Part shown: positions 1 through 10,556 of the stretch, one piece after another
How the letters are laid out: every line of letters begins with the position of its first letter
Numbering within the stretch: the first letter of the stretch is position 1
Source of the DNA: Candidatus Methanomethylicaceae archaeon
GTDB taxonomy: Archaea; Thermoproteota; Methanomethylicia; Methanomethylicales; Methanomethylicaceae
Assembly (NCBI GenBank): GCA_015660995.1
Contig: JACTUC010000005.1
Location: forward strand, 49,861-113,860
Reading direction: 5' to 3'
Length of the DNA: 64,000 nucleotides
Notes under the pieces: generated by a model
What the model was told of the DNA's origin: nothing
The model's database searches: none
The model's input: only the letters and a program-made list of their open reading frames with translations
Program-made: the position numbers and the translations under genes

Positions 1-287
1 GAACTAGCGGAAGTATTTATCACATTGTGCTTGGCGCCAGCAGGGACGATTGCCGCATCCCCGTCCCTCACGGGGTGCTCAACTCCGTCGATGACAACCT
101 TCCCCTCACCAGCCTCAAAGCGGAAGAATTGATCTCTGTCTTTATGGGTCTCCATGCCTATCTCTTCCTTTGCACGGAGGCTCATCAGCACAAGCTGGCT
201 ATGCTTCGCAGTGTAAAGGACATGTCGGAAATCAGTATTCTTTCTCGTCTCTTTTTCTATATGTACTATGTATCCCTTCATTTCCAT
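1..287 (-). CDS. Cupin domain protein, partial (runs off the window start)
   Basis: Not in the ORF track. Reverse complement from 287 reads MEMKGYIVHIEKETRKNTDFRHVLYTAKHSQLVLMSLRAKEEIGMETHKDRDQFFRFEAGEGKVVIDGVEHPVRDGDAAIVPAGAKHNVINTSAS, a typical small cupin pattern. Confidence 0.8.
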   Translation of the reverse strand, partial: MEMKGYIVHIEKETRKNTDFRHVLYTAKHSQLVLMSLRAKEEIGMETHKDRDQFFRFEAGEGKVVIDGVEHPVRDGDAAIVPAGAKHNVINTSAS

Positions 288-481
288 CACCTTATCATGG
301 TTACAGTTTACTATCTAACCTTGCTCTTATTTTGTGAGCCGTCCTTATTTAGATTATCAGGATTACCGACGAGAATAGTCTGCGAATTCATAGCAAATGT
401 ATTAACCTACATGAAAAGGTGCTGAAACCAATTCAGATGGCATGGATCCTGCAGTATGTGATTTTTTATCATAAATTGGGT

Positions 482-1870
482 TTAGGATTGAGCTGATTTT
501 TCCTCTAACCTATCCGTGTATCTTTTCCATCTATAGTATGATGCGAGTGCAGAGACAGCCCTCTCAGGAATGGGGTAAGCAGGTATTGCGCGCTCGTCAA
601 GCTTCCTCATTGCCTCGTCGCACTGCTGTCCCCCGATGAAGCTAGCAACTAGAGGCTTGTCGCAGTGCTGTGACTCGCAGGTGTCGATGATCGACTTGGC
701 TATTGCCACAGGGTCGGTGATAGCAGTCTGGCAGTAGAGTACGATAATGGATCCTATCCTCGGATCCTTGAAAGCTAGCTCCAAGGACTTGGAGTAGCTC
801 TCCTCGTAGGCCTGACCAGTAAGGTCCACGGGGTTCTTGAAGTTTCCGAAGACGGGCATAAGCTTCTTGAACTCTGACTGGAGGTCATCAGGAAGCGGCC
901 AGATAGTCACGCCGGACTCCTCGCAGGCATCGGTAGTCATCACGCCCACACCTCCTCCATTCGTGATAATGAGACAATTCTCGTTCTGAGGCGGTGGCTG
1001 TAGCGTCATGAGCTTGGCCCAGTCGAAAGCCTGGGCGAAGTCATACGCCCTAAGCGCGCCGCTCTGCTTGAATGCAGCATCGTAGACTTTGTCGGATCCC
1101 GCAAGCGACCCTGTATGGGAGGCAGCCGCTGAGGCTCCTTTCTCTGTCCTACCTGACTTCAAAATGATCACGGGTTTCTTAAGAGTTGAACCCTTCAGCG
1201 AAGCCATAAGGCGTCTTCCATCCTTCGCGCCCTCGATGTATATCAGCACTGCCTTAGTCATTTCGTCTCCGGTGAGATAGTCGAGCATGTCGGACTCTTC
1301 AATATCCGCTTTGTTGCCCATACTGATGACCGCGGATACGCCGATGTGGTACAGGTTAGTCCATCCCATCATGGCAATGCCCAAGGCGCCGCTCTGTGTA
1401 ATGAAGGCGATGTTCCCCGGAAAGACCCTAGAGAGACCAAAGGTGGCGTTCATGCGGGAAGGGGCATAGTAGAGGCCAAAGACGTTGGGACCCAGCATCC
1501 TCATCCCATACTTTCTCACAATAGAAAGGATTTTGTCCTCTAGTTCGGTGTTGCCGACCTCCTTGAAGCCAGAGCTGATCACAATAAGCGACTTTATGCC
1601 TTTCTGCCCACAGTCCTCGATGACGTCCGCGACGTAAACAGCGGGGACTGCTATTACCGCCAAATCAACATCGCCAGGGATGAGTTTTACACTGGTAAAG
1701 GACTTAAGGCCCATCACGTCTGCGCCCTCAGGGTTGACCGGGAAAAGCTTGCCCTCATAGCCCCCTGCCAGAATGTTACTGACGAGTTCGTATCCTATCT
1801 TCTTGGGGTTTTTAGAAGCACCCACAATGGCTACGCTCTTGGGGCAGAACAGCTTATCGAGGTCGCTCAA
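482..1870 (-). CDS. CoA-binding / ADP-forming acetyl-CoA synthetase alpha-subunit-like protein
   Basis: N-terminal CoA-binding domain (FCPKSVAIVGASKNPKKIGYELVSNIL) and succinyl-CoA ligase-like region (FITQSGALG, SHTGSLAGSD). Confidence 0.85.
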   Translation of the reverse strand: MSDLDKLFCPKSVAIVGASKNPKKIGYELVSNILAGGYEGKLFPVNPEGADVMGLKSFTSVKLIPGDVDLAVIAVPAVYVADVIEDCGQKGIKSLIVISSGFKEVGNTELEDKILSIVRKYGMRMLGPNVFGLYYAPSRMNATFGLSRVFPGNIAFITQSGALGIAMMGWTNLYHIGVSAVISMGNKADIEESDMLDYLTGDEMTKAVLIYIEGAKDGRRLMASLKGSTLKKPVIILKSGRTEKGASAAASHTGSLAGSDKVYDAAFKQSGALRAYDFAQAFDWAKLMTLQPPPQNENCLIITNGGGVGVMTTDACEESGVTIWPLPDDLQSEFKKLMPVFGNFKNPVDLTGQAYEESYSKSLELAFKDPRIGSIIVLYCQTAITDPVAIAKSIIDTCESQHCDKPLVASFIGGQQCDEAMRKLDERAIPAYPIPERAVSALASYYRWKRYTDRLEEKSAQS

Positions 1871-2204
1871 ATCAATTTACCACAACTAGCATGAATAGAA
1901 AGCCATATTTATGAAGATTCTGCAATCTTGCTGCAAATCTTTAACAACAACCTGCCCCTTCTATAAGGGTGGTTTATGGTGATTAGGGGATTAGATACAA
2001 ATTGGTTTAATGATGCTACTGAGAAAGTCACAATAACATACCATTACTAAAATGCTTTCTTTAGAATTATAATTCAATCCCCACACATACAAAGTAACAC
2101 CGGCAAGGACATTTTCAGGTTTCTCGTGGTTAAACTCCCTGAATAAACCACAAGTTCCTCTTGGCTGTGAAGGGCTGCCTCATAGGTTCATTTTACCCTC
2201 AGGG

Positions 2205-2675
2205 TCACGTAGGCTTCCCTGGAAGAGAGCCAAGCCTCTCGCCCAAGGGGTCGAAGGACGCTACCTGGTGGGTCTTGCCACGGTACTCCTCCTCTTTCAT
2301 CCTCTGGAGGATCGCCAGGATAAGCTCGGCAGTCTCTGCCATCTTGTCTCCCGATTCTTTCAGTCTCTTGACCGTCGGAATTGTTGTGGCCAGGGTCTTC
2401 TCGAGGTCCCCTGCCTTCAGCTCTATCCTGATGGTGACGTTGTCATCCATGCCTTCCAGATTGAGCTCCTTCCCGGAGCACCTGGTGGGGTAGGACTCAT
2501 CGGGGATCCCCACGAAGTAGACTCCCTCGCCAATAAGGCTCTGGAGCATGGACGCCTCGGAGATGAGATCGCCGTTTCCAGTTGAGTCAGCGTAGGATAT
2601 CAATTGCTTGGTTCCCGAGACCAACCTCTTAAGCCTGCCTGACCTCGTAAAGTACGACTGTGTTGACGTGCTCAT
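2205..2675 (-). CDS. Hypothetical protein (156 aa)
   Basis: Intact ORF with archaeal-like codon usage and AT-rich upstream region; no family recognised. Confidence 0.55.
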   Translation of the reverse strand: MSTSTQSYFTRSGRLKRLVSGTKQLISYADSTGNGDLISEASMLQSLIGEGVYFVGIPDESYPTRCSGKELNLEGMDDNVTIRIELKAGDLEKTLATTIPTVKRLKESGDKMAETAELILAILQRMKEEEYRGKTHQVASFDPLGERLGSLPGKPT

Positions 2676-2893
2676 TGCATTTCAACCCAATAATGATGAA
2701 ACAACCATATAGATAGATAAATTTTTTGCCCTCCAAACCCAAACCAATATAGTTGGCTTGCTTCATTCATGTTTTTTTGCAGCACCAGTTCCCATCGAGC
2801 GGAATGGCGCGCCTGTGTTTATTTGCATTATAAGGTATACATACTACAACTAAAGCAAAAAAATAAAATTCCGCTGATGGATGCTTAAGGTTA

Positions 2894-3937
2894 ATGGTGA
2901 AAAAAGGACAAAATTGTACTCTTTATGGTGAGAGTGTGCCAGAAATCTTCCGTATACCCAGTGGGGCTCCTCTGATTGGGTCAGTCTCATTCGGCGTTAT
3001 TGACAGGGGCACCAATGTCATCCAAGTCCGGCCATCGACTTCTTGCTCTCTGAGCTGCATCTTCTGCTCTACGGATGCCGGACCTTGCAGTAGGAGGAGA
3101 AGGGCGGAATATCTTGTTGATTTGGATCACATGATGGAGTGGGTCAGGGGACTCGTGGCAGTGAAGGGCGGGGGGGTTGAAGCACACATAGATACCGTCG
3201 GCGACCCCTTTACCTACCCGAGGCTTGTTGATCTGGTCAGCGCCATATCAGATCTTGGCGGAGTCGAGACCATATCGCTTCAGACCCATGGCTACCTCAT
3301 GAGCGAAGGCCTGATCAGCAATCTGGCAGAAGCGGGGCTAGACAGGGTGAACCTCTCTCTAGATTCCGTAGACCCGGATCTTGCAAAGAAGCTTTCCGGA
3401 GCAGAGTCCTATGATCTTAAGAAGATAGTTGACAACGCTCAGTACCTTGTTGAGAATACCTCCATTGATCTGCTGCTCGCGCCCGTCTGGGTCCATCCGT
3501 TGAACGATGACCAGCTTGAGGGGCTCATCGATCTAGCGAAGCGGCTTGGGGCAGGCAGGAAGTGGCCCCCTTTGGGCATCCAGAAATGTGAGTTCCACAA
3601 GTCCGGCAGGAGGACGAAGGAGATGAAGCAGGTAAGCTGGTATGCATTCTACAGGAGGATGCGGGAGCTTGAGAAGGTGAGCGGGGTGAAGATGGTCCTC
3701 AGGCCTTCGGATTTTGGGATTAGAGCCGCGCCATCAGTTGCCGTCCCATTTGGACGTGGCGAGAAGCTCAGCGTTAGGGTAATCGGCCCTGGGTGGCTGA
3801 AGGGGGAGAGCCTTGCAGCAACGAAGGACTTGAAATGGGCAGTCACCGTGGTTGGCCACGAACTTCCAGTAGACGAGGAAGTCCGCGTACGGCTACTTAG
3901 AACTAGGGATAACATATTGATCGGTATCCTTTGCTGA
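2894..3937 (+). CDS. Radical SAM protein
   Basis: CxxxCxxC motif in RPSTSCSLSCIFCSTDAGPC and TIM-barrel-like downstream sequence. Confidence 0.85.
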   Translation: MVKKGQNCTLYGESVPEIFRIPSGAPLIGSVSFGVIDRGTNVIQVRPSTSCSLSCIFCSTDAGPCSRRRRAEYLVDLDHMMEWVRGLVAVKGGGVEAHIDTVGDPFTYPRLVDLVSAISDLGGVETISLQTHGYLMSEGLISNLAEAGLDRVNLSLDSVDPDLAKKLSGAESYDLKKIVDNAQYLVENTSIDLLLAPVWVHPLNDDQLEGLIDLAKRLGAGRKWPPLGIQKCEFHKSGRRTKEMKQVSWYAFYRRMRELEKVSGVKMVLRPSDFGIRAAPSVAVPFGRGEKLSVRVIGPGWLKGESLAATKDLKWAVTVVGHELPVDEEVRVRLLRTRDNILIGILC

Positions 3938-4011
3938 TCGCAGGCCAAGATACTGCGGCATCATTATTAGTAGGAAAATGCTCTTGACCGTGTGTTTCTG
4001 GGGGGTGTGAC

Positions 4012-4872
4012 ATGGACCCAAAGAGAGAGGCTGTTGCAGGGCTGCTCTTTGCAACGGTCATTTGGGGCATCTCCTTTCCCGTCATCAAAGTGGCTCTCAA
4101 CGAGATCAGTCCCTCATTGTTCATTAGCCTGAGGTTCATTCTTGCCGCCCTGATCGTTCTCACATACCTGGCACTGGCGAGGAAGCCCGTGAAGAAGTTG
4201 CTGAACGAGAAGATCCTATGGATCCTCGGCATTACGAATGCAATTGGCTTCGTTATGGAGTTCTACGGCTTGACTCTCACTACAGCATCGAAGGCATCCC
4301 TGCTCGTGAACGTGAACGTGGTTTTCATGGCGATATTTAGCGCAATTATGCTGAAAGAGAAGATTACAGGCAAGGCCAAACTGGGGATATTAGTTGGTCT
4401 GATCGGGGTTTTCCTTACTACTACCGGTGGGGACCTATCGTCACTCGCGCAGGGGTCGGTGATTGGCGACCTGATAATTTTCATAGGCGGAATGGTATGG
4501 GCATTCTCGAACATATACAATAAGAGAGCGGCAACAGAGCTCGGGTTGTCGCCTATGGAGGTCACCGAGTCCATGTCAATAACGACAGCGATAACTCTTG
4601 CTCCATTGCTATTCTTTACACCCCTTGCATTTACGCTTACACCCTTCTCAGTCGGGGCTTTCTTGTACATCACTGTGATATGCACGATCTTTGGTTTCTA
4701 TCTCTTCTACAGGGCGCTCAAGACAATCACGGTGGTTAACGCAGGGATAGTGATGCTGTTCGAGATTATCGTGGCCATCGCTGTATCATTCGCCTTTCTT
4801 GGGGAGACCATAGCCCCAGTCGGAATTGCTGGAGGCGTGCTGATCGGATTGAGCATAGTCCTCGTATCATGA
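4012..4872 (+). CDS. DMT/EamA-family transporter
   Basis: About 10 hydrophobic segments with EamA signatures (ATVIWGISFPVIKVAL, GLIGVFLTTTGGD). Confidence 0.85.
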   Translation: MDPKREAVAGLLFATVIWGISFPVIKVALNEISPSLFISLRFILAALIVLTYLALARKPVKKLLNEKILWILGITNAIGFVMEFYGLTLTTASKASLLVNVNVVFMAIFSAIMLKEKITGKAKLGILVGLIGVFLTTTGGDLSSLAQGSVIGDLIIFIGGMVWAFSNIYNKRAATELGLSPMEVTESMSITTAITLAPLLFFTPLAFTLTPFSVGAFLYITVICTIFGFYLFYRALKTITVVNAGIVMLFEIIVAIAVSFAFLGETIAPVGIAGGVLIGLSIVLVS

Positions 4873-4897
4873 CAAAGCAGGGCTCAAGCGATCCATG

Positions 4898-5299
4898 CTA
4901 TGCTACTTCCATTATGAAGAAATTTAGCTGTTTTACGTGCCTATCAGCCTTCAGGCCGTCGATCAGACCCTTGAGGCGCAAAGAATCGCCTTTGACCACC
5001 ATTACTTCCAGACAGCTGTTTCCAGCCAAATGGGCATGGAGGTACTGGGTGATAATATCGTCAAACTCATGCTGAAGACGGAGCCCCTCATTCCTTTCAG
5101 CTTTCTCCTGCAGGACTGTAATGGTGGCAATTATGCTCCCCTTCACCTTTTCCAGCTCCTTATACTCCGAGATGTACTTGTGGAGTGCCTGCCTGACCAC
5201 CTCCGAGCGGCTTGCATGCCATGCCTCTCCCATGATCTTGTCGAGTTCATCAAGGAGCTCGTCTGGTATGGATAAGCTTACTATAACCATCTTTGCCAC
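4898..5299 (-). CDS. nikR: NikR-type nickel-responsive regulator (RHH/CopG plus ACT-like domain)
   Basis: N-terminal ribbon-helix-helix (VSLSIPDELLDELDKIM...SRSEVVRQALHKYI) and nickel-site pattern HxH...C (YLHAHLAGNSCLEVMVVKG). Confidence 0.85.
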   Translation of the reverse strand: MAKMVIVSLSIPDELLDELDKIMGEAWHASRSEVVRQALHKYISEYKELEKVKGSIIATITVLQEKAERNEGLRLQHEFDDIITQYLHAHLAGNSCLEVMVVKGDSLRLKGLIDGLKADRHVKQLNFFIMEVA

Positions 5300-5421
5300 A
5301 TCGAGGCACTCTCTTTAATCCGCAACTTAAAAGGACTTTCAATGGCATAATGATTACTTAAAGTCTGATCTTCGGGATGAGCAATGCTGAGAACTATCCA
5401 ATTTGATAGAAAAAAACAGGC

Positions 5422-6270
5422 TCAATAGCGGATCGTCTTGCGGGTCTTGCTGGCCAACTTCTTAAGTGCCAAAACGAAGAGCAAAATCAGAAGACCAGTT
5501 ACAACTATTGTAGCCCCAGAGGCAGTGTCCAGCGCTATTGATAAAAGAAGCCCAATAACTACGCTGAGAAGAGCGAACAGGGGAGAGAGAAGAACCGTTT
5601 CCCTTAATGATCGGCTTACCTGAAGACTAGTAATGCCAGGGAGAACGAGCAATGCAGATATAAGCAATACTCCCACGATGGGTATTGAAGCGATTACGGC
5701 GACGGCTGCCAGACCGCTGATCAGGTAATCGAAGAACCAGGTCCTCATTCCCGCAGCCCTAGCTTGAATTTCATCGAAACTAACATACGCAAGCTCTTTG
5801 TAGAAGAGAAAGACGATGGCTAGCGTCACCAATAGTATGACGGTAGCAGTTATGATTTCTTCAGTATTTACTAAAAGGATGCTACCGAACAGCAGACTTT
5901 CTAGATTAACACCAAACCCACGAGCTAGACTGAGAAGCACAATACCAGACGCCAAGCCGAGTTGCAAGAACAGCGCAATTGCTGCGTCCGAGGAGATCTT
6001 TGCAGAACGGGTTGCCTTTGTTATTCCCATTGAGCCAAGAATCACAGTGATTGCAGCAACCCAAAGTGGCTCAAGTCCGAGGTAATAGCCAAGCGCCAAG
6101 CCTCCGAAGGCGGTGTGGGCAAGACCATCTCCTATAAGAGAGTACTTCTTAAGGACGATGAACGTGCTCAAAACCGAACTAAGGATTGCTATTATGATGC
6201 CAATTAGGAATGCTCGCTGGATAAACGCCTGCTGTAGCATTGACAGGAAGAAATCAAGCGTGATCGTCAT
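5422..6270 (-). CDS. Zn/Mn-type metal ABC transporter permease (ZnuB/ABC-3 family)
   Basis: ABC-3 permease signature (YSLIGDGLAHTAFGGLALGYYLG), multiple TM segments, operonic with ATPase and binding protein. Confidence 0.85.
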   Translation of the reverse strand: MTITLDFFLSMLQQAFIQRAFLIGIIIAILSSVLSTFIVLKKYSLIGDGLAHTAFGGLALGYYLGLEPLWVAAITVILGSMGITKATRSAKISSDAAIALFLQLGLASGIVLLSLARGFGVNLESLLFGSILLVNTEEIITATVILLVTLAIVFLFYKELAYVSFDEIQARAAGMRTWFFDYLISGLAAVAVIASIPIVGVLLISALLVLPGITSLQVSRSLRETVLLSPLFALLSVVIGLLLSIALDTASGATIVVTGLLILLFVLALKKLASKTRKTIRY

Positions 6271-7015
6271 GATGCATTACCTCAACAGGGTAGCCATACA
6301 TTCCAGGAAGTACTAAATCAGGGGAGAATTCCGAATTTCTCCCGCAGAAGAAAAGTGACCTGTTTATACAGATCACCTTGTTGGCAATTTTTGTTACAAC
6401 GCCGATATCGTGGGAAGAGAGTATGATGGTTATTCCAACTTCGCTGTTCAGCTTTCCTAATATTTCGTAGAACTCAGTCTTTGATTGGGCATCTATGCCA
6501 CTCGTCGGTTCATCAAGCAACAGCAGCTTCGGATCTGAGACGAGGGCCTTGGCGACCAATACCCTCTGTGACTGACCTCCAGAAAGTTGCCCTATGCGCC
6601 TGTCTCTGAGTTCGTATATACCCAGCATTTTTAATACCTCCTCGACTTTCCGCTTGTCGTCCTCGCTCAATCCATGGAGGATGCCTGCGCGGGGAACCCT
6701 TCCCATCAGGACGGTTTCAAAGACGGTTGATGGGAAGTTCGAGTCCTGTGTTTGGGTTTTTTGGGGGACATATCCGACATATCTGAGATTATTGGGTGAG
6801 ATCTCCTCGCCGAATAGCTTAACCGAGCCGCAGCTCGGTTTTATCAAGCCCAGTATTACACCAAGGAGGGTCGACTTCCCAGCCCCGTTGGGTCCTATTA
6901 GGGCTACAAGATCACGCTCGTAGATTTCAAGCGTAATGCTGTCCAGTACGCAAACCTCGCGATATTGAACGCTTACATCTTTCAATTCGACTACGGGCTT
7001 AGCTACATCCAACAC
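6254..7015 (-). CDS. Metal ABC transporter ATP-binding protein (ZnuC-like)
   Basis: Walker A GPNGAGKST, signature LSGGQSQR, Walker B LLLLDEPTSG. Confidence 0.9.
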   Translation of the reverse strand: MLDVAKPVVELKDVSVQYREVCVLDSITLEIYERDLVALIGPNGAGKSTLLGVILGLIKPSCGSVKLFGEEISPNNLRYVGYVPQKTQTQDSNFPSTVFETVLMGRVPRAGILHGLSEDDKRKVEEVLKMLGIYELRDRRIGQLSGGQSQRVLVAKALVSDPKLLLLDEPTSGIDAQSKTEFYEILGKLNSEVGITIILSSHDIGVVTKIANKVICINRSLFFCGRNSEFSPDLVLPGMYGYPVEVMHHDDHA

Positions 7016-7961
7016 TATTTAGCGCCTCGATTATGTTCGTGACGTCTTGTTGCATCATTGTTAGATAAGTCATCCCTGCGAGTTGGTCTGCCTGGCTGAG
7101 TCCTTCAATGGGGTCCATGCGTATTAGAGTGGCATTCGTCTGGCTGCCGATCGCCTCTGAGATTGCGGGGTTCTCAAGTGACTCGTACCCCACATAGCAC
7201 AGGTGGTACTGGTGTATGGCAGCTACTACATTCTGTACGTCACTGGGGGTTGGTTCCTCCTCGAATGGGCCCGAGATAGAGACTTGGGTAAGGTTATACT
7301 GCTCTGCGAAATACCCAAAAGCCTCGTGGAAGGTCACGAAGTATCTTGTCTTTACATTCGATGCAGCATTGATGATTTCGGAGTTTAGTTGATCGAGCTT
7401 GGCTTCATATGCATGCGCATTTGCTGTAAAATACTGCTGGTCCTGAGGATCAGCTTTCACCAATCCCTGAAGAATATTCTCAACTTCCTGCTCTGCAAGA
7501 ACGGGATCCAGCCAAACATGCGGGTCAACGGTCTGGTTACCCCTCTGAAACTCTAGCGATACTGGAATCAATGTTATATTCTGGCTCGCGTCTATCACAA
7601 TAAGTTTTGGATTATTTGCGGCGCTTATGACTTGGCTTATCCAAGGCTCGAGTCCAGCACCATTATATATGAGAACGTCTGCGCTCGCAACTCTCGCTAT
7701 GTCCGAAGGCGTAGGATTGAAATCGTGCACATCGGTGGTAGCCGGAACGAGGAGGGTCACATTAACCTTGTCACCCACCACATTTTGGGCGAAGTCATAC
7801 ATTGGGTAGAAGGTCGCGATTACTTTCAATTCCCCCTCTCCAGCAGAGGGTTCAGCAGGGCGGTAAAGTTCGAAAGATGTAACGCTGGCAGCGATCGCTA
7901 CGATCGCGACAACAAACAGCGCGACAGCTTTCTTACTACCTACCATATCTCCGCTTATCAA
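6999..7961 (-). CDS. Metal ABC transporter substrate-binding protein (ZnuA-like)
   Basis: N-terminal TM/signal, ATFYPMYDFAQNVVGDKVNVTLLVP...DVHDFNPTPSDI and DPHVWLDP motifs. Confidence 0.9.
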   Translation of the reverse strand: MISGDMVGSKKAVALFVVAIVAIAASVTSFELYRPAEPSAGEGELKVIATFYPMYDFAQNVVGDKVNVTLLVPATTDVHDFNPTPSDIARVASADVLIYNGAGLEPWISQVISAANNPKLIVIDASQNITLIPVSLEFQRGNQTVDPHVWLDPVLAEQEVENILQGLVKADPQDQQYFTANAHAYEAKLDQLNSEIINAASNVKTRYFVTFHEAFGYFAEQYNLTQVSISGPFEEEPTPSDVQNVVAAIHQYHLCYVGYESLENPAISEAIGSQTNATLIRMDPIEGLSQADQLAGMTYLTMMQQDVTNIIEALNSVGCS

Positions 7962-8021
7962 TGATGGTATTATTAAATTTTTCTAATTTATTAATAAGAA
8001 TATGCCCTGCAACGCTAGTTT

Positions 8022-8528
8022 TTAACGCCTTACCACCCAGACATCGCAATGCGCGTTCTTGATTACAAAATCAGCCACGCTCCCAAGCAGGGTGCGCTTC
8101 AATCCAGTAAGTCCCCTCGAACCGATTATTATTAATGAGACTCCACGCCTCTCAGCTTCGATGACAAGGCCTGCGCCGACTTTATCCCAGATCGTGACAA
8201 TTTTAGATTCCACATTCTTCACACCAGCTTTCCTCGCCCGTTCTTCGTACTCTTTTAGCAGATCACCTACTTCTTTTGCGATGTCGCCAGGAACCTTTGG
8301 GGAAAGCGTTGGAAAATCTGTAAGTATCTGGGGATAAGGTGGCATTCCAGGCAATAGGGGGACTGAAGGCGAGTTGTGGACGCTGATTATGAGAAGCCGA
8401 GCTTCATAACGCTTAGCTGCATCGATCGCCACATCCAGCGCTGCTTCAGCAGGCTTGGAGCAGTCAACCCCGATCATTATGTAATCCATCATCTTTTCCA
8501 TCAACTCTCGTAAGTTATTTTGTTTCAA
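8022..8528 (-). CDS. Universal stress protein (UspA family)
   Basis: GVDCSKPAEAALDVAI...IIIGSRGLTGLKRTLLGSVADFVIKNAHCDVWVVR. Confidence 0.9.
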   Translation of the reverse strand: MKQNNLRELMEKMMDYIMIGVDCSKPAEAALDVAIDAAKRYEARLLIISVHNSPSVPLLPGMPPYPQILTDFPTLSPKVPGDIAKEVGDLLKEYEERARKAGVKNVESKIVTIWDKVGAGLVIEAERRGVSLIIIGSRGLTGLKRTLLGSVADFVIKNAHCDVWVVRR

Positions 8529-8661
8529 AATCTATTAAACATATGTTTTAGACTGGGTAGGGACCTGCGAACGGAGATTGATTCCGAGTTGCTTGGTTTG
8601 GACTTGCTCAAAAACACAAACCATAATTTCCTCGTTCCAATGAATAGGTTGTTGGCGGCAT

Positions 8662-9453
8662 TTGATGGCACTAAAACTAAATTTCAAGGCATTCATCTTT
8701 GATATTGACGGAAGTCTCTCTAGGGGTAACAGTCCGATTGAAGGAGCATCCGAGATAATAGCCATGCTTAGGCGAAAGGGCAAGAAGATTCTGCTTCTTA
8801 CAAACAACTCGACTGGCACGCCGGAAGGGTACGCAGAAAAGTTGGGGAAGATGGGCATAAATGTGTCGCAAGAAGAGATACTCACTTCGTCAATGGCTAC
8901 AGCAGTCTATATGAAGAAATTCAATCAGGGGAAGGTTTACGTTATTGGAGAGGAAGCGTTGTCATCAGCCATCTCCAGAGAAGGCTTTACCATCTTAAAC
9001 GAAGAAGAGGCGAGAGAGGCGAAATATGTTGTCTGTGGGCTCGATCGCCATGTCACCTACGATAAGCTGGCTGCGGCCTCTTACGCGATCCAGAATGGTG
9101 CGAAATTCATAGCGGCAAATGCAGATCGGAGCCTCCCTGTAGAAGACGGATACCTGCCCGGAGCTGGGGCGATCCTGAGCGCCATTATCAAAACTACAAA
9201 TGTAAGACCGTTAATAGTGGGTAAGCCTTCCAAGAGGATAATGAAGATTGCCATGGATCGGCTTGGAACGACCAAAGACGAGGTCGCGATCGTTGGAGAT
9301 GCCTTGGAGACTGACATCAAGGCAGGCAGGAACTCTAGGATATACAGCATCCTTGTCCTTACAGGAGTGACCAAGGAGGAAGATCTGGCAACATCGAGAG
9401 TGAAGCCAGACCTTGTGCTTGGAAGTATTGCAGGTTTGTCGGATCTTCTTTAG
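8662..9453 (+). CDS. HAD-superfamily hydrolase, subfamily IIA (NagD-like)
   Basis: FIFDIDGSLSRGNSPIEGA, LLTNNSTGTPEGYAEKL, IVGDALETDIKAG. Confidence 0.9.
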   Translation: MMALKLNFKAFIFDIDGSLSRGNSPIEGASEIIAMLRRKGKKILLLTNNSTGTPEGYAEKLGKMGINVSQEEILTSSMATAVYMKKFNQGKVYVIGEEALSSAISREGFTILNEEEAREAKYVVCGLDRHVTYDKLAAASYAIQNGAKFIAANADRSLPVEDGYLPGAGAILSAIIKTTNVRPLIVGKPSKRIMKIAMDRLGTTKDEVAIVGDALETDIKAGRNSRIYSILVLTGVTKEEDLATSRVKPDLVLGSIAGLSDLL

Positions 9454-9528
9454 AGATTGCTTTCACTGAAGAATCTTTAATAACATAATGAGCCGAAATT
9501 CAGCATATCAGGCTTTATATTTTAAACG

Positions 9529-10341
9529 GTGGTCATAATGCCCAAAGGGAAAGGTCTCAGCAGGGATAGAATTATTCTGGAGCTCGTTAATGCTCTTCGG
9601 CCATTAGATTATATTTACACATTCTGGGAGGGTGGCGCAGCTGCCTTCGGAAGAGTCGATGAGTGGTCGGACATTGACGTTAATGTTGTCGTTGATGACA
9701 ATAAGATTGACGAGACTTTTAGCCAGGTCGAGAAGGCTCTTGCAATGCTATCGCCAATAAAGCTGAAGTACGAGGTTCCTAAGGAAACATGGCAGGACAT
9801 GTCCCAGGCTTTCTACAAGCTAGAAAAAGCAAGTGATTATCACCTAATAGATCTTGCAGTCCTTAAGCTAAGCAAACGAGACAAATTTCTTGAGCCACGG
9901 GTTCATGGCAACTTAGTATTTTACTTTAAAAAAGGCGAAAAAATATCGCCTGCGCCTCTTGATGTGCAAGAATTTAATAATTCTATGCAGAAGAGACTGC
10001 TTCGTCTGAAAGCGAGATTTGATATATTCAACTGCTTCGTCCAAAAAGAGATCAACCGTAAGAATTACCTCGAAGCGCTTGATCTATACTACAATGTTAC
10101 TCTATCATCATTAGTTGAGATATTGAGGATGATGCACAACCCCTTCCATTATGACTTCAAGATGCGTTATGTCCATTATGAGCTTCCCCCCGACGTTATC
10201 AAGAGGCTCGAGTGGCTCTATTCCGTAAGGGGTCTGGAGGATCTTCAGGGAAAGTATGAAGAAGCGAGCACATGGTTCAGCAGCTTGGCAGCAAATGTGC
10301 CGGCTGGGAGCTCCAATGCAACTAAGAGCTCACCTCCATAG
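9529..10341 (+). CDS. Nucleotidyltransferase-fold protein (start may be the ATG at 9538)
   Basis: GGAAAFGRVDEWSDIDVNVVVDD resembles the GS...DxD motif of minimal nucleotidyltransferases. Confidence 0.65.
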   Translation: MVIMPKGKGLSRDRIILELVNALRPLDYIYTFWEGGAAAFGRVDEWSDIDVNVVVDDNKIDETFSQVEKALAMLSPIKLKYEVPKETWQDMSQAFYKLEKASDYHLIDLAVLKLSKRDKFLEPRVHGNLVFYFKKGEKISPAPLDVQEFNNSMQKRLLRLKARFDIFNCFVQKEINRKNYLEALDLYYNVTLSSLVEILRMMHNPFHYDFKMRYVHYELPPDVIKRLEWLYSVRGLEDLQGKYEEASTWFSSLAANVPAGSSNATKSSPP

Positions 10342-10556
10342 AGCTGCTGCCAGTAGAAAGGAGGGGTGTTACCCTATGGAATCTCAAGGAGATCTCAGAG
10401 TTGAATAATGTGAATTTTCTTCTGAAACAGACGGACAGAATATGCTGAGATTATCCGTTTCCGACGAGAACTTCGCAAAACAGCAACAATAGAGTGACTA
10501 TTGAGACGCATTTTCAGTAATGTTAAGTAACCCTGGCAGCTAATCGCAGTATATCG

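Noticed and set aside
27-425. 132-aa plus-strand ORF in the track
   Set aside because: It is antisense to a clear cupin reading frame on the minus strand (1-287).
7965-8005. AT-rich inverted-looking sequence upstream of the ZnuA-like gene as a metal operator
   Set aside because: Only short TTATTAA/TTAATAA arms in very AT-rich DNA; not distinguishable from a promoter by eye.
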